Notes: a model not told the origin generated them from the letters alone. DNA of 64,000 nucleotides from Erysipelotrichales bacterium (GCA_022508525.1 JAFLVA010000001.1:26879-90878); one strand, 5' to 3'. Shown: positions 55,774 to 63,899, counted from the first letter of the stretch. A program made the numbers and translations.

Positions 55774-55848
55774 AATGTAGCAATTTTATATATACATTAT
55801 GTATATATGAAAAGTTTATTTTTTAAAACTTATAGGAGGATAAAAGTT

Positions 55849-56622
55849 ATGAAAAAAGAAACTAAAAGAAAAGTCGTAGTAGTCGCAGGTGCTCTTGCAT
55901 TAATTGCAGCTGTTGGTACAACAGCAGGTACAACATTTGCAAAGTATGCTAATAGTGCATCAAAAGATGCTACATCAGCAACAGTTGCAAAGTGGGGATT
56001 CACAGTTTCAGCAACTGGTCAATTGTTTGGCAAAATGTATGGCACTGATACTAAAATTACCACAGTTGATGGCAGTGCAGTTATTGCTAGTGCTGGAGAT
56101 TATAATGTTGTCGCTCCTGGATCAAGTGGTTCTATAACTTTCACTATTAATGGTACAGCAGAAGTGAATGCAAGAATTAAAGTTGAAGTTGCGGCTGAAG
56201 ATGCAGATGATAACAAAGGCAAGTTCCAAGATATATCTTTAACAAAAGCTGAATCCGAACAAGGCGCAAAAGATAACTGGACTTATAATCCAATTAAATG
56301 GACAATGACCGCAAATGGTAGTACAGCAGCAGCTCCAGTTGCTAATAATTTAGTTGAAAGCAATCTTAGATCTTGGAATAATTCAATAGATTATAAAGCA
56401 AATGGCACTAGGGTTGATTTGACATATACACTTTCTTGGGAGTGGAAATTTGAAGATGGTAAAAATGACGCAGAAAAAGCTGAAATCAATGAAAAAGATA
56501 CAATCCTTGGTACAATGAGTCATAACAATAAGACAACAGACGGATTATATACTGCAGTTACTACACTTAAAATTCCACAAATTAAAGTTTCAGTTGAACA
56601 AATTAATACTGTTGTAGACTAA
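55849..56622 (+). CDS. TasA-like (camelysin family) major secreted protein
   Basis: 257 aa. SipW-type signal peptide: KVVVVAGALALIAAVGTTAGTTFAKYANSAS, followed by TSATVAKWGFTVSA, as in TasA/camelysin proteins. Mature part is Ala/Thr/Asn-rich with alternating beta pattern, VVAPGSSGSITFTINGTAEVNARIKVEVA being the typical sandwich strand pair; TYTLSWEWKFEDG near the end. No catalytic residues expected; TasA proteins polymerise to biofilm fibres. Strong AGGAGG site and own promoter suggest high expression. The upstream in-frame ATG at 55807 is not needed. Substrate of the SipW-like peptidase two genes downstream. Confidence 0.82.
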   Translation: MKKETKRKVVVVAGALALIAAVGTTAGTTFAKYANSASKDATSATVAKWGFTVSATGQLFGKMYGTDTKITTVDGSAVIASAGDYNVVAPGSSGSITFTINGTAEVNARIKVEVAAEDADDNKGKFQDISLTKAESEQGAKDNWTYNPIKWTMTANGSTAAAPVANNLVESNLRSWNNSIDYKANGTRVDLTYTLSWEWKFEDGKNDAEKAEINEKDTILGTMSHNNKTTDGLYTAVTTLKIPQIKVSVEQINTVVD

Positions 56623-56651
56623 ACAAATTAACAAAAACTAACACAGATTCT

Positions 56652-56668
56652 CTGCTTGTATAAAGCAG
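56652..56668 (+). terminator. Hairpin between tasA-like gene and the rest of the operon
   Basis: Stem CTGCTT / AAGCAG with a 5-nt loop, with T-rich DNA some nt later. It may cause partial termination or mRNA processing so that the fibre protein is made in excess of the anchor and peptidase; weak as a terminator. Confidence 0.35.
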
Positions 56669-56697
56669 GTGGAGTTTCTTGTTTTGGAGGTAAGATT

Positions 56698-57519
56698 ATG
56701 CCTGATTTTAAGGTTAGTAAAAAAGATTTGCTAGTTATAGATAGCGAAAATCAAGCAGTCTATGCCATTAGAAAAAACAAAGAAATATGTGACCTGGATG
56801 GTAATGTTGTAGCAAAGTTTGCATCAAAAGAAAAAAGAAAAAATGGAAATAAGAAAGAAAAAGTTACTGTTTATAATTCTGAAAATGGCACGTTTTCATG
56901 TACTAAAGACAAATTGTTTTTAAATGATAAATTAGTTGGAAATGTCAAAAAGAATCGTATTGGCAGTACTGGAAGTTCCAATTTGTCTATTGTGATGTTA
57001 TCTTTAGCTGCATTAGTTGGTACTTTTGTTTTTATCTCACTAATTAGTACGCCAATTTCTGGTGATGTAATTCCAGTATTTGATGTTGTAGATAATAATG
57101 GTGTTTGGGAAGAACAAGGTACGATTTCAGTCTTTGATTCTAAAATTTATCCAGGAAAAAGTGGTAAATATGATTTTGTAATGACAAATGAATCTGTTGG
57201 TAAACTTATATATGGATTCTCATTGACAGGGGAAACGTATTATGGCGATCTCGAATATAATTACTTTATGCAATATCGTTTGAAAATGAACAATAAATAC
57301 ATAAGTAATTATGAAAAAAGAGATCCTGAAGATTGGTTAAGAGCAGATGAGTTGATTTATGAAGATATAGTATTTCTCCCAGCGACACAACAATTAATGA
57401 CATTAGAATGGCAATGGCCATTTGAGTCCGGCAAAGATGAAAGCGATACACAATTCGGTGTTGAAGCTGGAAAGTATTCCATCGTCTTAAGTGTGAAAGC
57501 TGAGGTTTACTTAGAATAA
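56698..57519 (+). CDS. Membrane-anchored TasA-like protein with cytoplasmic head
   Basis: 273 aa from ATG 56698 (TTGGAGGT site). Residues 1-100 form a basic soluble domain with repeated short strands (VIDSENQAVYAIRKNKEICDLDGNVVAKF) and no signal peptide before it. One membrane segment follows (LSIVMLSLAALVGTFVFISLI), then an outside domain with TISVFDSKIYPGKSGKYDFVMTNESVGKLIYGFSL, which resembles the TasA-type beta-sandwich. It ends 1 nt into the sipW-like ATG. Plausible roles are fibre anchor or assembly nucleator, linking the cytoplasm with the fibre. Not recognised as a named family. Confidence 0.65.
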   Translation: MPDFKVSKKDLLVIDSENQAVYAIRKNKEICDLDGNVVAKFASKEKRKNGNKKEKVTVYNSENGTFSCTKDKLFLNDKLVGNVKKNRIGSTGSSNLSIVMLSLAALVGTFVFISLISTPISGDVIPVFDVVDNNGVWEEQGTISVFDSKIYPGKSGKYDFVMTNESVGKLIYGFSLTGETYYGDLEYNYFMQYRLKMNNKYISNYEKRDPEDWLRADELIYEDIVFLPATQQLMTLEWQWPFESGKDESDTQFGVEAGKYSIVLSVKAEVYLE

Positions 57520-58100
57520 TGGCACAAGAACAAGCAAAGAAAAAAAACATATTAAGAATAACCCTTTATAGCATATTTGGAGTTGTTCTATCGTTCTTCT
57601 TAGTAATGGAAGTTTGTTTGCTTTCGCAAAAATATATTATGAAATCCAAAGCTCCTAATTTTTTAGGATATGGTTCCGCAATTGTCGCTACAGGCAGTAT
57701 GTCTGGTACTATTAATAAAGGTGACATGGTCATATTCAAAAAGACAGATGTTTATAAACTAGGAGATATTGTAACATTTGATGATCCGTTCGTAAGTTAT
57801 CCAGTTACACATAGAATTGTTAACTATGGTTCTGAAAAAGGAACATTTGTTACAAAGGGTGACTGGAATACATCAACAGATTCTAGAACAATTACTAAGG
57901 AACAAATCTATGGTAAGGTAGTAAAAGTTATTCCTAGTGTTGGTTGGTTTACTAGTGATCCTGAAGTTGGTGAGAATGGATGGGTTTATTTCGCTGCTGT
58001 TATTGTGATTGCTGCTGGTATGATTTATTTATTAAAGATAAAACCAGATGATAAGAAAAAAATAGAAGACAAAAATGATAAGGAGGAACATTTAGTATGA
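57519..58100 (+). CDS. sipW: SipW-type signal peptidase I (S26B)
   Basis: 193 aa. An N-terminal membrane segment, then the catalytic Ser in ATGSMSGTINKGD, and a His in place of the usual Lys: YPVTHRIVNYG. The conserved TKGDWNTSTD follows, and a second membrane segment (VYFAAVIVIAAGMIYLL) lies near the C-terminus. The Ser/His dyad is that of ER/archaeal-type peptidases such as Bacillus SipW, which matures TasA and TapA. Its place directly after TasA-like genes supports the assignment. Confidence 0.9.
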   Translation: MAQEQAKKKNILRITLYSIFGVVLSFFLVMEVCLLSQKYIMKSKAPNFLGYGSAIVATGSMSGTINKGDMVIFKKTDVYKLGDIVTFDDPFVSYPVTHRIVNYGSEKGTFVTKGDWNTSTDSRTITKEQIYGKVVKVIPSVGWFTSDPEVGENGWVYFAAVIVIAAGMIYLLKIKPDDKKKIEDKNDKEEHLV

Positions 58101-59218
58101 TACCTTGGAATGAAGAAACAAAATTAATTCTTCTTATAATTGTGGCGGCTATTTTATTAATTGCTGTTTTCGCATTTATTATTGAATTAGTTAGAGGAAG
58201 AAACGCACATGCTGGAAATGTAAATATATATGTAAGACAAATTTCAGAAAAAGATGTGCCAAAGGAAGAACCTAAAGAAGAAGTTAAACAAGTACAAGAA
58301 CGCGTTCTCTTAGGATTATCAGTTAATACTGATAATATTAAAAAAGAATACACAGCCGGTGATGAATTCTGTGCTGATGGATTAGTTGTAACAGCACATT
58401 ACAATCTAGATCCTGTAACAGAAGAGGTTAAAAACTTTGAAATTGAACCGGTGAATATGAATCAAGTTGGTATGCCTATTGTGACTGTAAAATATGCTGA
58501 TAAGAGCGTTGGATTCCAAATTACAATTAATCCTGTTGTTGTTGAAGAACAACCAGAAGTAATTCATGTGAAAAAAGATCCAGTTGTTGTTACAGAAGAA
58601 TCATATGAAAGTGGAAAACTACGTTATGATAGAAGTTTTACAGCACGTTATATTCAATCTGATGATGAAATAAAACTTTGGTATACTGAAATAAAGAATA
58701 ATTTACTTTCATATAAAAAAGTTAAGGCACGTATGAGTTGGAAACGTGAATCATTCCGTTATGGCCGTGAGCAATTCGCAAAATTAAGCTATCGTGGAAA
58801 TACACTTTGTTTATTCTTGCCACTAAATGCTGCTGATTTTGAAGATACAAAATATAAAGTTGAAGATGTTTCTGACAATAACAATTATGCTGAAACTCCA
58901 TGTATGTATCGTATAAAGAATGCTCGTCGTGCAAAATATGCATTAGAGTTAATCGCAATTGCTTCAGAAAAATACGATATACCACTTGTAGCACATGAAG
59001 CTGAAGATTTCTATGTTCCTTATGAAGGTTTAGTAGAATTAATCAATAAAGGCTTAATTAAACGTAATATTAAGTCAAAAGAAGATGAAGCATTCTTTAA
59101 CGGAAATAATGTAGAAGAAGTTGAAGAGCAACCATCTGAAAAAGAAGTTGCACCTGGACTTATCGTTAAAACAGAAACTAAAAAAGGTAAGTCTAAGAAT
59201 CTTGTAACTACAAAATAA
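58097..59218 (+). CDS. Membrane protein with Ig-like domain and conserved C-terminal domain
   Basis: 373 aa. An N-terminal membrane segment (LILLIIVAAILLIAVFAFII) is followed by an Ig-like segment (about 75-150, LLGLSVNTDNIKKEYTAGDEF ending VKYADKSVGFQITI) of the group-3 bacterial Ig type. The main domain (about 175-315, SFTARYIQSDDEIKLWYTEI, KARMSWKRESFRYGREQFAKLSYRGNTL, LFLPLNAADFEDTKYKVEDV) resembles a domain I have seen repeated in Firmicutes proteins but cannot name. It overlaps sipW by 4 nt. A charged C-terminal tail ends KKGKSKNLVTTK. Orientation suggests the DUF may be cytoplasmic or outside; not resolved. Confidence 0.6.
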   Translation: MIPWNEETKLILLIIVAAILLIAVFAFIIELVRGRNAHAGNVNIYVRQISEKDVPKEEPKEEVKQVQERVLLGLSVNTDNIKKEYTAGDEFCADGLVVTAHYNLDPVTEEVKNFEIEPVNMNQVGMPIVTVKYADKSVGFQITINPVVVEEQPEVIHVKKDPVVVTEESYESGKLRYDRSFTARYIQSDDEIKLWYTEIKNNLLSYKKVKARMSWKRESFRYGREQFAKLSYRGNTLCLFLPLNAADFEDTKYKVEDVSDNNNYAETPCMYRIKNARRAKYALELIAIASEKYDIPLVAHEAEDFYVPYEGLVELINKGLIKRNIKSKEDEAFFNGNNVEEVEEQPSEKEVAPGLIVKTETKKGKSKNLVTTK

Positions 59219-59230
59219 AATATTATAAAT

Positions 59231-59282
59231 AAAGACTGTTTGACAATCTAAGTTAAATACTTGGCGAATAACAGTCTTTTTT
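59231..59282 (+). terminator. Terminator of the TasA-like cluster
   Basis: 10-bp arms AAAGACTGTT / AACAGTCTTT with a 29-nt internal region and a T run; closes the operon 12 nt after the last gene. Confidence 0.7.
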
Positions 59283-59348
59283 ATTGCACATTTTTTAAAA
59301 TTAATCATATTATATTATTTTGCCTATTAAATTTATATTGGTGATAAT

Positions 59349-60362
59349 ATGAAATTTTTATTAAAAATATTTTTTGTCTTGACATCACTTATTGGAATAA
59401 CATCTAAAACTGAGCAAGTAAATGATGGTATTTATGCAAGATCATATGTTGTGATGGAACAAAATAGTGGAAATCTATTAGAAAGTAAAGATTGTAATTT
59501 AAAAAGAAGTGTAGCAAGTGTATCTAAAATAATGACTGCAATTCTTGCAATTGAAAGTGACAATCTGTTTAATGCTGTTACGGTTGGTGAAGAAATAAAA
59601 ACGATTGTAGGAAGTTCCTTATATCTTGCGGAAGGCACAAATGTAAATATTATTGAATTAGTGTACGGACTTCTTCTTCGTAGTGGAAACGATGCTGCTG
59701 TTACTATTGCCAAAAACGTTGGTGGATCAATTGAAGATTTTGTGTCAATGATGAATAACAAAGCTCAAGAGATAGGCATGAAAAACACCGTTTTTTCTAA
59801 TCCTAGTGGCTTAGATATGTATGATGAGGGAAATGTATCTACTAGCTATGATTTAGCTTTATTGATGCGTTATTGCATGAATAATGGTACATTTAGAGAA
59901 ATCAATAGAACACAGACATTTAAATCATCTGTAAAAGGCACATGGTCTAATAAGCATAAGTTAATTCAAAATTATGAATACGCAATTGGTGGAAAGACAG
60001 GATATACCAAAAAGGCCAAAAGAACACTTATTACAAGTGCAAGAAAAGATGATCTAGAATTAATAGTAGTCACTCTTGATTGTGGCTCGGATTTTGCGTT
60101 TCATAAAGCTAAATTTGAGCGATACTTTGCAAGTCATACGTATCTTACTTTTTTGAATAAGGGCACTAATTATATTCTTAATTATGAAATTGTTGTAGAT
60201 AAAGAATATGGAATAATAATTGAAAATTTAAAGTTAAAAAATGTTACGAAACATTATCAAATAAATCCAAAAAATAATGAAGTTAAAATGTATCTTGTTT
60301 TTGATGATAATAGTTCAATTGAAGTTGGAAGAGCTAAAGTCATAACTTTTAAAATCAATTAG
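59349..60362 (+). CDS. D-alanyl-D-alanine carboxypeptidase (DacB/DacF-like)
   Basis: 337 aa penicillin-binding enzyme with signal peptide (FLLKIFFVLTSLIGITS). Catalytic motifs of the serine type: SVSKIM (SxxK), SGN in LLLRSGNDAAV, and KTG in GGKTGYTKKAKR. It trims D-Ala from peptidoglycan peptides. In Bacillus the spore-cortex enzyme DacB forms an operon with spmA and spmB; here spmA follows 10 nt later, supporting a sporulation role. The exact paralogue (DacB or DacF) is not certain. Confidence 0.88.
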   Translation: MKFLLKIFFVLTSLIGITSKTEQVNDGIYARSYVVMEQNSGNLLESKDCNLKRSVASVSKIMTAILAIESDNLFNAVTVGEEIKTIVGSSLYLAEGTNVNIIELVYGLLLRSGNDAAVTIAKNVGGSIEDFVSMMNNKAQEIGMKNTVFSNPSGLDMYDEGNVSTSYDLALLMRYCMNNGTFREINRTQTFKSSVKGTWSNKHKLIQNYEYAIGGKTGYTKKAKRTLITSARKDDLELIVVTLDCGSDFAFHKAKFERYFASHTYLTFLNKGTNYILNYEIVVDKEYGIIIENLKLKNVTKHYQINPKNNEVKMYLVFDDNSSIEVGRAKVITFKIN

Positions 60363-60372
60363 GAGACGCACG

Positions 60373-60705
60373 ATGAATAAAATTTGGATAGGAATAATAG
60401 TTTTATGTGTAGTGTATGGTTTAGTAACAGGAAGATTTGAAGCAATGACAAGTGGAATACTCGCTCTTCCAGAAGAAGGATTAGGATTAGTTTGTACTTT
60501 AGTATTTTCCGCATGCTTTTGGTCGGGCATTATGACTATTATGTATGACTCAGGATTTATTAACAAATTAGCAAAATTACTTAATCCATTTTTAAGAAAG
60601 ATTATGCCTAATTTAAATGACGATGAGGCTTATAAATATGTAGCAATGAATATTGCTGCAAATATATTTGGTTTAGGTTTTGCGGCAACTCCTGCAGGAG
60701 AGTAA
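60373..60705 (+). pseudogene. spmA: Spore maturation protein A, truncated by insertion
   Basis: Only 110 aa of an expected near 190-200. The N-terminal half is good: ILALPEEGLGLVCTLVFSACFW, then NDDEAYKYVAMNIAANIFGLGFAATPAG, which in SpmA proteins continues with LKAME. Here the codon after Gly is GAG followed by TAA (60703-60705), and the next 100 nt have no SpmA similarity in any frame. The break at about 60697-60700 therefore looks like an insertion. The other half and spmB are not in the window. AGGAG supports the ATG. Confidence 0.75.
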
Positions 60706-60814
60706 ATTGGGTATAAATTTTGATTAATGTTACATTTTTTTCAATCGAGTTGACTTTAAACAAATTGTTATGTTACTTTTATTTTGATATTTTATAAAGA
60801 GGTGCAAATATTGT

Positions 60815-61960
60815 ATGAAAGTAACAAAACAGGATTATATACTAAAATTATCACATTGCAAACTTATTATAGGCAATGGATTTGATTTGCATTGTGGATT
60901 AAAATCAAGCTATAGTGATTTTTTTGATGAGAATAAAAAAGAATATTTATCGATGTTAGAATTTCTTAAGTCTGTTTGGTTTGTAGGGAATTTTAGTAGT
61001 TTATTAGATCAATCAAATTCGTACTATGATGATTTTAAATCAAAAGTAGAAGTTTATGATATGTTTAATATTTGGGATTGTTTTTTTGCTCTGTCCTTTG
61101 AAAACAGACTTGATAAGTCGTTGTGGTGCAACATTGAGTATGAAATGAAAAAATCATTTGTTCAAAGGGACCAGTCATATCCTAATAGAAGTTTTTGGGA
61201 AGAGGTTTTTGAATTAGTAACAGAAGGATATGGTTCTATTAAATTTACACAAAAAAGTTTTTTATGTGCCGCATTTATTAATGCGAGAACGAAAAAAAGC
61301 ACCTTTAAAACAATAGATTTATTTTACAAGTATCTTTTAAAAGAGTTAAATGATTTTGAAGTGAGATTTGGCAAATTTATTGCAAAACAAATAGATGATA
61401 AATATAAATCTAAAGCAAATGCATTCATTAGGAAAATAGGAGCACAAGTTTATTCAATAGATTCATTTAATTACACATCTTTTTTGTACAATGGTTGTAT
61501 CGATTTTAAAAATATTAATGGTAATTTAGAAAAAATTGAAAAAGGAATCAGTAATATGATTTTTGGCATTGATTCTACTAAAATATCTCCAGAAGCTCCC
61601 GAATATATTTTTACAAAATCATTTAGAAGATTATCGCTTCAATCGTCTGATAATTTTATTATTGAAAATTATCATTTTAAAAATATAATAATTTTTGGGC
61701 ATTCGTTAAATGAGCAAGATTATAATTATTATTTTCCAATTTTCGAACAAATGAAATTATCTGATTTAACAGAAAATAGCACTATTGTCATACTATATAA
61801 GGTTTATGACGAAATTAAACGAGAAGAGATTGTTGAGGAACTATGGAAAAGCGTTAGCAAAATGTTATATGCTTATGATAGTTTCAAAAATATTAATAAT
61901 GGTAACAGATTAATGGAAATGCTTTCTTCAAATAATAGACTTATATTAAGAGAAATTTAG
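60815..61960 (+). CDS. AbiH-family abortive infection protein
   Basis: 381 aa. N-terminal LIIGNGFDLHCGLKSSYSDF (residues about 16-35) and C-terminal IIFGHSLNEQDYNYYFPIFEQ (about 293-313) are the two AbiH blocks. AbiH genes protect lactococci and others from phage; mechanism not settled, and the N-terminal glycine-rich motif suggests nucleotide binding. It is the first gene after the spmA break, 28 nt upstream of the HNH gene, suggesting a two-gene defence unit. Weak promoter upstream; AGAGGTG site. Confidence 0.85.
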   Translation: MKVTKQDYILKLSHCKLIIGNGFDLHCGLKSSYSDFFDENKKEYLSMLEFLKSVWFVGNFSSLLDQSNSYYDDFKSKVEVYDMFNIWDCFFALSFENRLDKSLWCNIEYEMKKSFVQRDQSYPNRSFWEEVFELVTEGYGSIKFTQKSFLCAAFINARTKKSTFKTIDLFYKYLLKELNDFEVRFGKFIAKQIDDKYKSKANAFIRKIGAQVYSIDSFNYTSFLYNGCIDFKNINGNLEKIEKGISNMIFGIDSTKISPEAPEYIFTKSFRRLSLQSSDNFIIENYHFKNIIIFGHSLNEQDYNYYFPIFEQMKLSDLTENSTIVILYKVYDEIKREEIVEELWKSVSKMLYAYDSFKNINNGNRLMEMLSSNNRLILREI

Positions 61961-61987
61961 TGATACTCATAGGAGAATTGATATTAT

Positions 61988-62851
61988 ATGGAATTTAAAT
62001 TGAAAGAAAATACAAGAAATTTAACGAATGACGAGTTATTACAAGACATTAGAGAAGTAGCTATAAAATTAAATAAAGATACGATAACCACCAGTGAATA
62101 TTCTAAATATGGGAAAGCAGATATTAGGACAATTTATAGAAGATTTGGTTCGTTTAAAAAGGCTCTTGAGTTATGTGGATTAAAGACAAAAGGACACAAT
62201 TTTAGAGTTGCTGAAAACGATTTTATTGAAGATGTGAAGATGGTTGCCAAGATTTTAAATAAAAGAAGTATAACTACAGGCGAGTATAAAATTTATGGAA
62301 AATATGATTGGACACATAAAGTAAAGAAATATAAATCTTGGAATAATATTTTGGCGTTGGCCGGCTTAGAAAAAACTAATAACAAAAGAAATACAACTGA
62401 TGAAATGTTACTTGAGGAAATATTAAAAATATGGATTTTGTTAGAACGACAACCAACAACTGCAGATATTAGAAATGGAGTGTCTATTTATAGTTTGAAT
62501 ACTTATGCTCGTCATTTTGGAAGTTGGTCCAATGCATTAAAAAAATTTGTGGAATGGATTAACGATGATAATGTTAAACATAGTTCTAATGTTGAACAAG
62601 AAGAAATAATACCTTCTGAGAGTTTAAAACATAAAACACCTAGAGAAATAAACTTAAGACTGCGTTATCTTGTATTAAAAAGAGATAATTTTAAATGCTG
62701 TATTTGTGGGTCTTCTCCTGCTAAAGATCCAAGTGTAGAGTTGCATATTGATCATATTGTTCCTTGGTCTAAGGGTGGAGAAACAATAATAGATAATTTG
62801 CAAACACTATGTAGTAAGTGCAATCTAGGGAAAAGTAACATTGATAGTTAA
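61988..62851 (+). CDS. HNH endonuclease with homing-associated repeats
   Basis: 287 aa. Three copies of a roughly 50-residue DNA-binding repeat (residues about 14-64, 76-128, 137-190), each with a TTSEYSKYGKADIRTIYRRFGSFKKAL-like core: GKADIRTIYRRFGS, GKYDWTHKVKKYKS, SIYSLNTYARHFGS. These look like the HNH/homing-endonuclease associated repeat. The C-terminal HNH nuclease has CCICGSSPAKDP, LHIDHIVPWSKGG, NLQTLCSKCNLGKSN (two CxxC and the HxH/N core). It could be a homing-type nuclease or the nuclease part of a defence pair with AbiH. Confidence 0.85.
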   Translation: MEFKLKENTRNLTNDELLQDIREVAIKLNKDTITTSEYSKYGKADIRTIYRRFGSFKKALELCGLKTKGHNFRVAENDFIEDVKMVAKILNKRSITTGEYKIYGKYDWTHKVKKYKSWNNILALAGLEKTNNKRNTTDEMLLEEILKIWILLERQPTTADIRNGVSIYSLNTYARHFGSWSNALKKFVEWINDDNVKHSSNVEQEEIIPSESLKHKTPREINLRLRYLVLKRDNFKCCICGSSPAKDPSVELHIDHIVPWSKGGETIIDNLQTLCSKCNLGKSNIDS

Positions 62852-62974
62852 CAAACTGATTTTTTGTTCCAACCTTGTTAATATCGCACATACAAAATTG
62901 AAATAACATTATAAAACAAGGATATTGCTTAAAGCGTTCATACGCAAGTAAAATTAGACTTTAAATAAACAAAA

Positions 62975-63042
62975 AACCATTTAGAAATGTCGAATGTGCA
63001 TGGGCTATCTCTAATAGCCCATGTCAGACGGACTAAATGGTT
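62975..63042 (-). repeat. Nested inverted repeat / likely terminator of the XRE gene
   Basis: Outer arms AACCATTTAG (62975-62984) and CTAAATGGTT (63033-63042); inner perfect hairpin CATGGGCTAT / ATAGCCCATG (62999-63023, 5-nt loop). On the minus strand the last arm runs into six T, as a terminator of the XRE gene would. The double structure is larger than a normal terminator. Confidence 0.6.
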
Positions 63043-63086
63043 ATTTTATTGTCGAATTTTTGCGATTTGCCGTGAATTATGTTGAA

Positions 63087-63464
63087 TTATAAAATGTCGT
63101 TTTTTAACTGAATTAAAGGTGCTTTTCCCTCTACTAAAGTTATATCATCTGATGAGTCAATATTTAACGTTCTGATATTATTTGGATATGAGATTTTACC
63201 AGCTTGTTTATATAGCAAGAATTTTTCTTTTGATAATGTGAATTTTTTACCTAACGCCTCAACAATAATACCTTCATTAGATCTACATAAAAAGTAATCA
63301 GTTGTGACTTGTAGTAAGTCACAAAGTAAACATAACTTTTCAGAATCGAATCCTGTGCGCTGCGACTGTATATTAATAATTATATTTCTTGATAAACCAA
63401 TAAGCTTTTCGTAATCTTTTTGTTTATAGCCAAATTCTTTTGACAACTCTTCCAAACGATTCAT
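63087..63464 (-). CDS. XRE/Cro-CI-type repressor-like protein
   Basis: 125 aa. N-terminal HTH region (LEELSKEFGYKQKDYEKLIGLSRNIIINIQSQ, LCDLLQVTTDYFLCRSNE) of the Cro/C1 type; the C-terminal half is short with no recognised domain. The frame opens at TTG 63473, and ATG 63464 is taken as the start. Divergent from the SymE-like gene across a region with three TGTGTTAA-type half sites, as in phage or plasmid switches. Confidence 0.7.
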   Translation of the reverse strand: MNRLEELSKEFGYKQKDYEKLIGLSRNIIINIQSQRTGFDSEKLCLLCDLLQVTTDYFLCRSNEGIIVEALGKKFTLSKEKFLLYKQAGKISYPNNIRTLNIDSSDDITLVEGKAPLIQLKNDIL

Positions 63465-63507
63465 AATTTTCAACTCACTTTATAGGTTAATTTTACATTA
63501 TTTTCTA

Positions 63508-63599
63508 TTAAATGTGTTAAAAATACGAAATTATTTTAAAAAAGTGTTGAATATGTGTTGATATAACATTATAATAATTAAAAAGTGTTAAATTAACAC
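63508..63599 (+). promoter_or_regulatory. Promoter and operators between XRE and SymE-like genes
   Basis: Forward promoter TTGAAT (63547-63552), 17-nt spacer, TATAAT (63570-63575). A perfect palindrome GTGTTAA-A-TTAACAC lies at 63585-63599 just after the start point; related sites are TGTTGATATAACA in the spacer (about 63556-63568) and TGTGTTAA near 63510. Repeated operators around divergent genes suit the XRE repressor. Confidence 0.65.
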
Positions 63600-63618
63600 A
63601 TTTGAAAAGGAGAAAACA

Positions 63619-63807
63619 ATGACACATTACGTAACTTTATGTAAGAGAATTACTAATTCATATCATGCGAAAGTATATCCATATCTTCTAATACAAGGAT
63701 TTTGGTTAAAAGATTTAGGATTTAATGTGGGAGACCGTGTGTCTATTGATTTGGTGGATGATGCATTAGTTATTAAAAAAGTAGGCACATGGATTGATAA
63801 AAAATAA
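63619..63807 (+). CDS. SymE-like / AbrB-like small protein
   Basis: 62 aa. YPYLLIQGFWLKDLGFNVGDRVSIDLVDDALVIKK matches the SymE-type pattern (ligand-like LxGxWLxxxGFxxGxxVxVxVxxGxLVI), an AbrB/MazE-related fold. SymE of E. coli acts as a toxin or nucleoid-associated protein; small SymE-like ORFs are frequent in mobile elements. AAAAGGAG gives a strong start. Controlled by the divergent XRE protein and its operators, by position. Confidence 0.7.
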   Translation: MTHYVTLCKRITNSYHAKVYPYLLIQGFWLKDLGFNVGDRVSIDLVDDALVIKKVGTWIDKK

Positions 63808-63899
63808 TTAGTAGATGTGCAAATAATGCACCATTTTGTCACTCATAATCAAGTATGAAGTAAGACTTTTAATTCATATATTGATGTGAGGGGATATAA

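Larger units (their letters stand above)
55337..55848 (+). other. 512-nt regulatory region before the main TasA-like gene
   Basis: This space contains two promoter-like pairs (55534-55562 and 55745-55773), a short ORF with a ribosome site (55646-55732) and a perfect inverted repeat (55718-55737) just before the second promoter. The first 180 nt show no clear signals. The length and number of signals are unusual for this compact genome. Confidence 0.55.
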
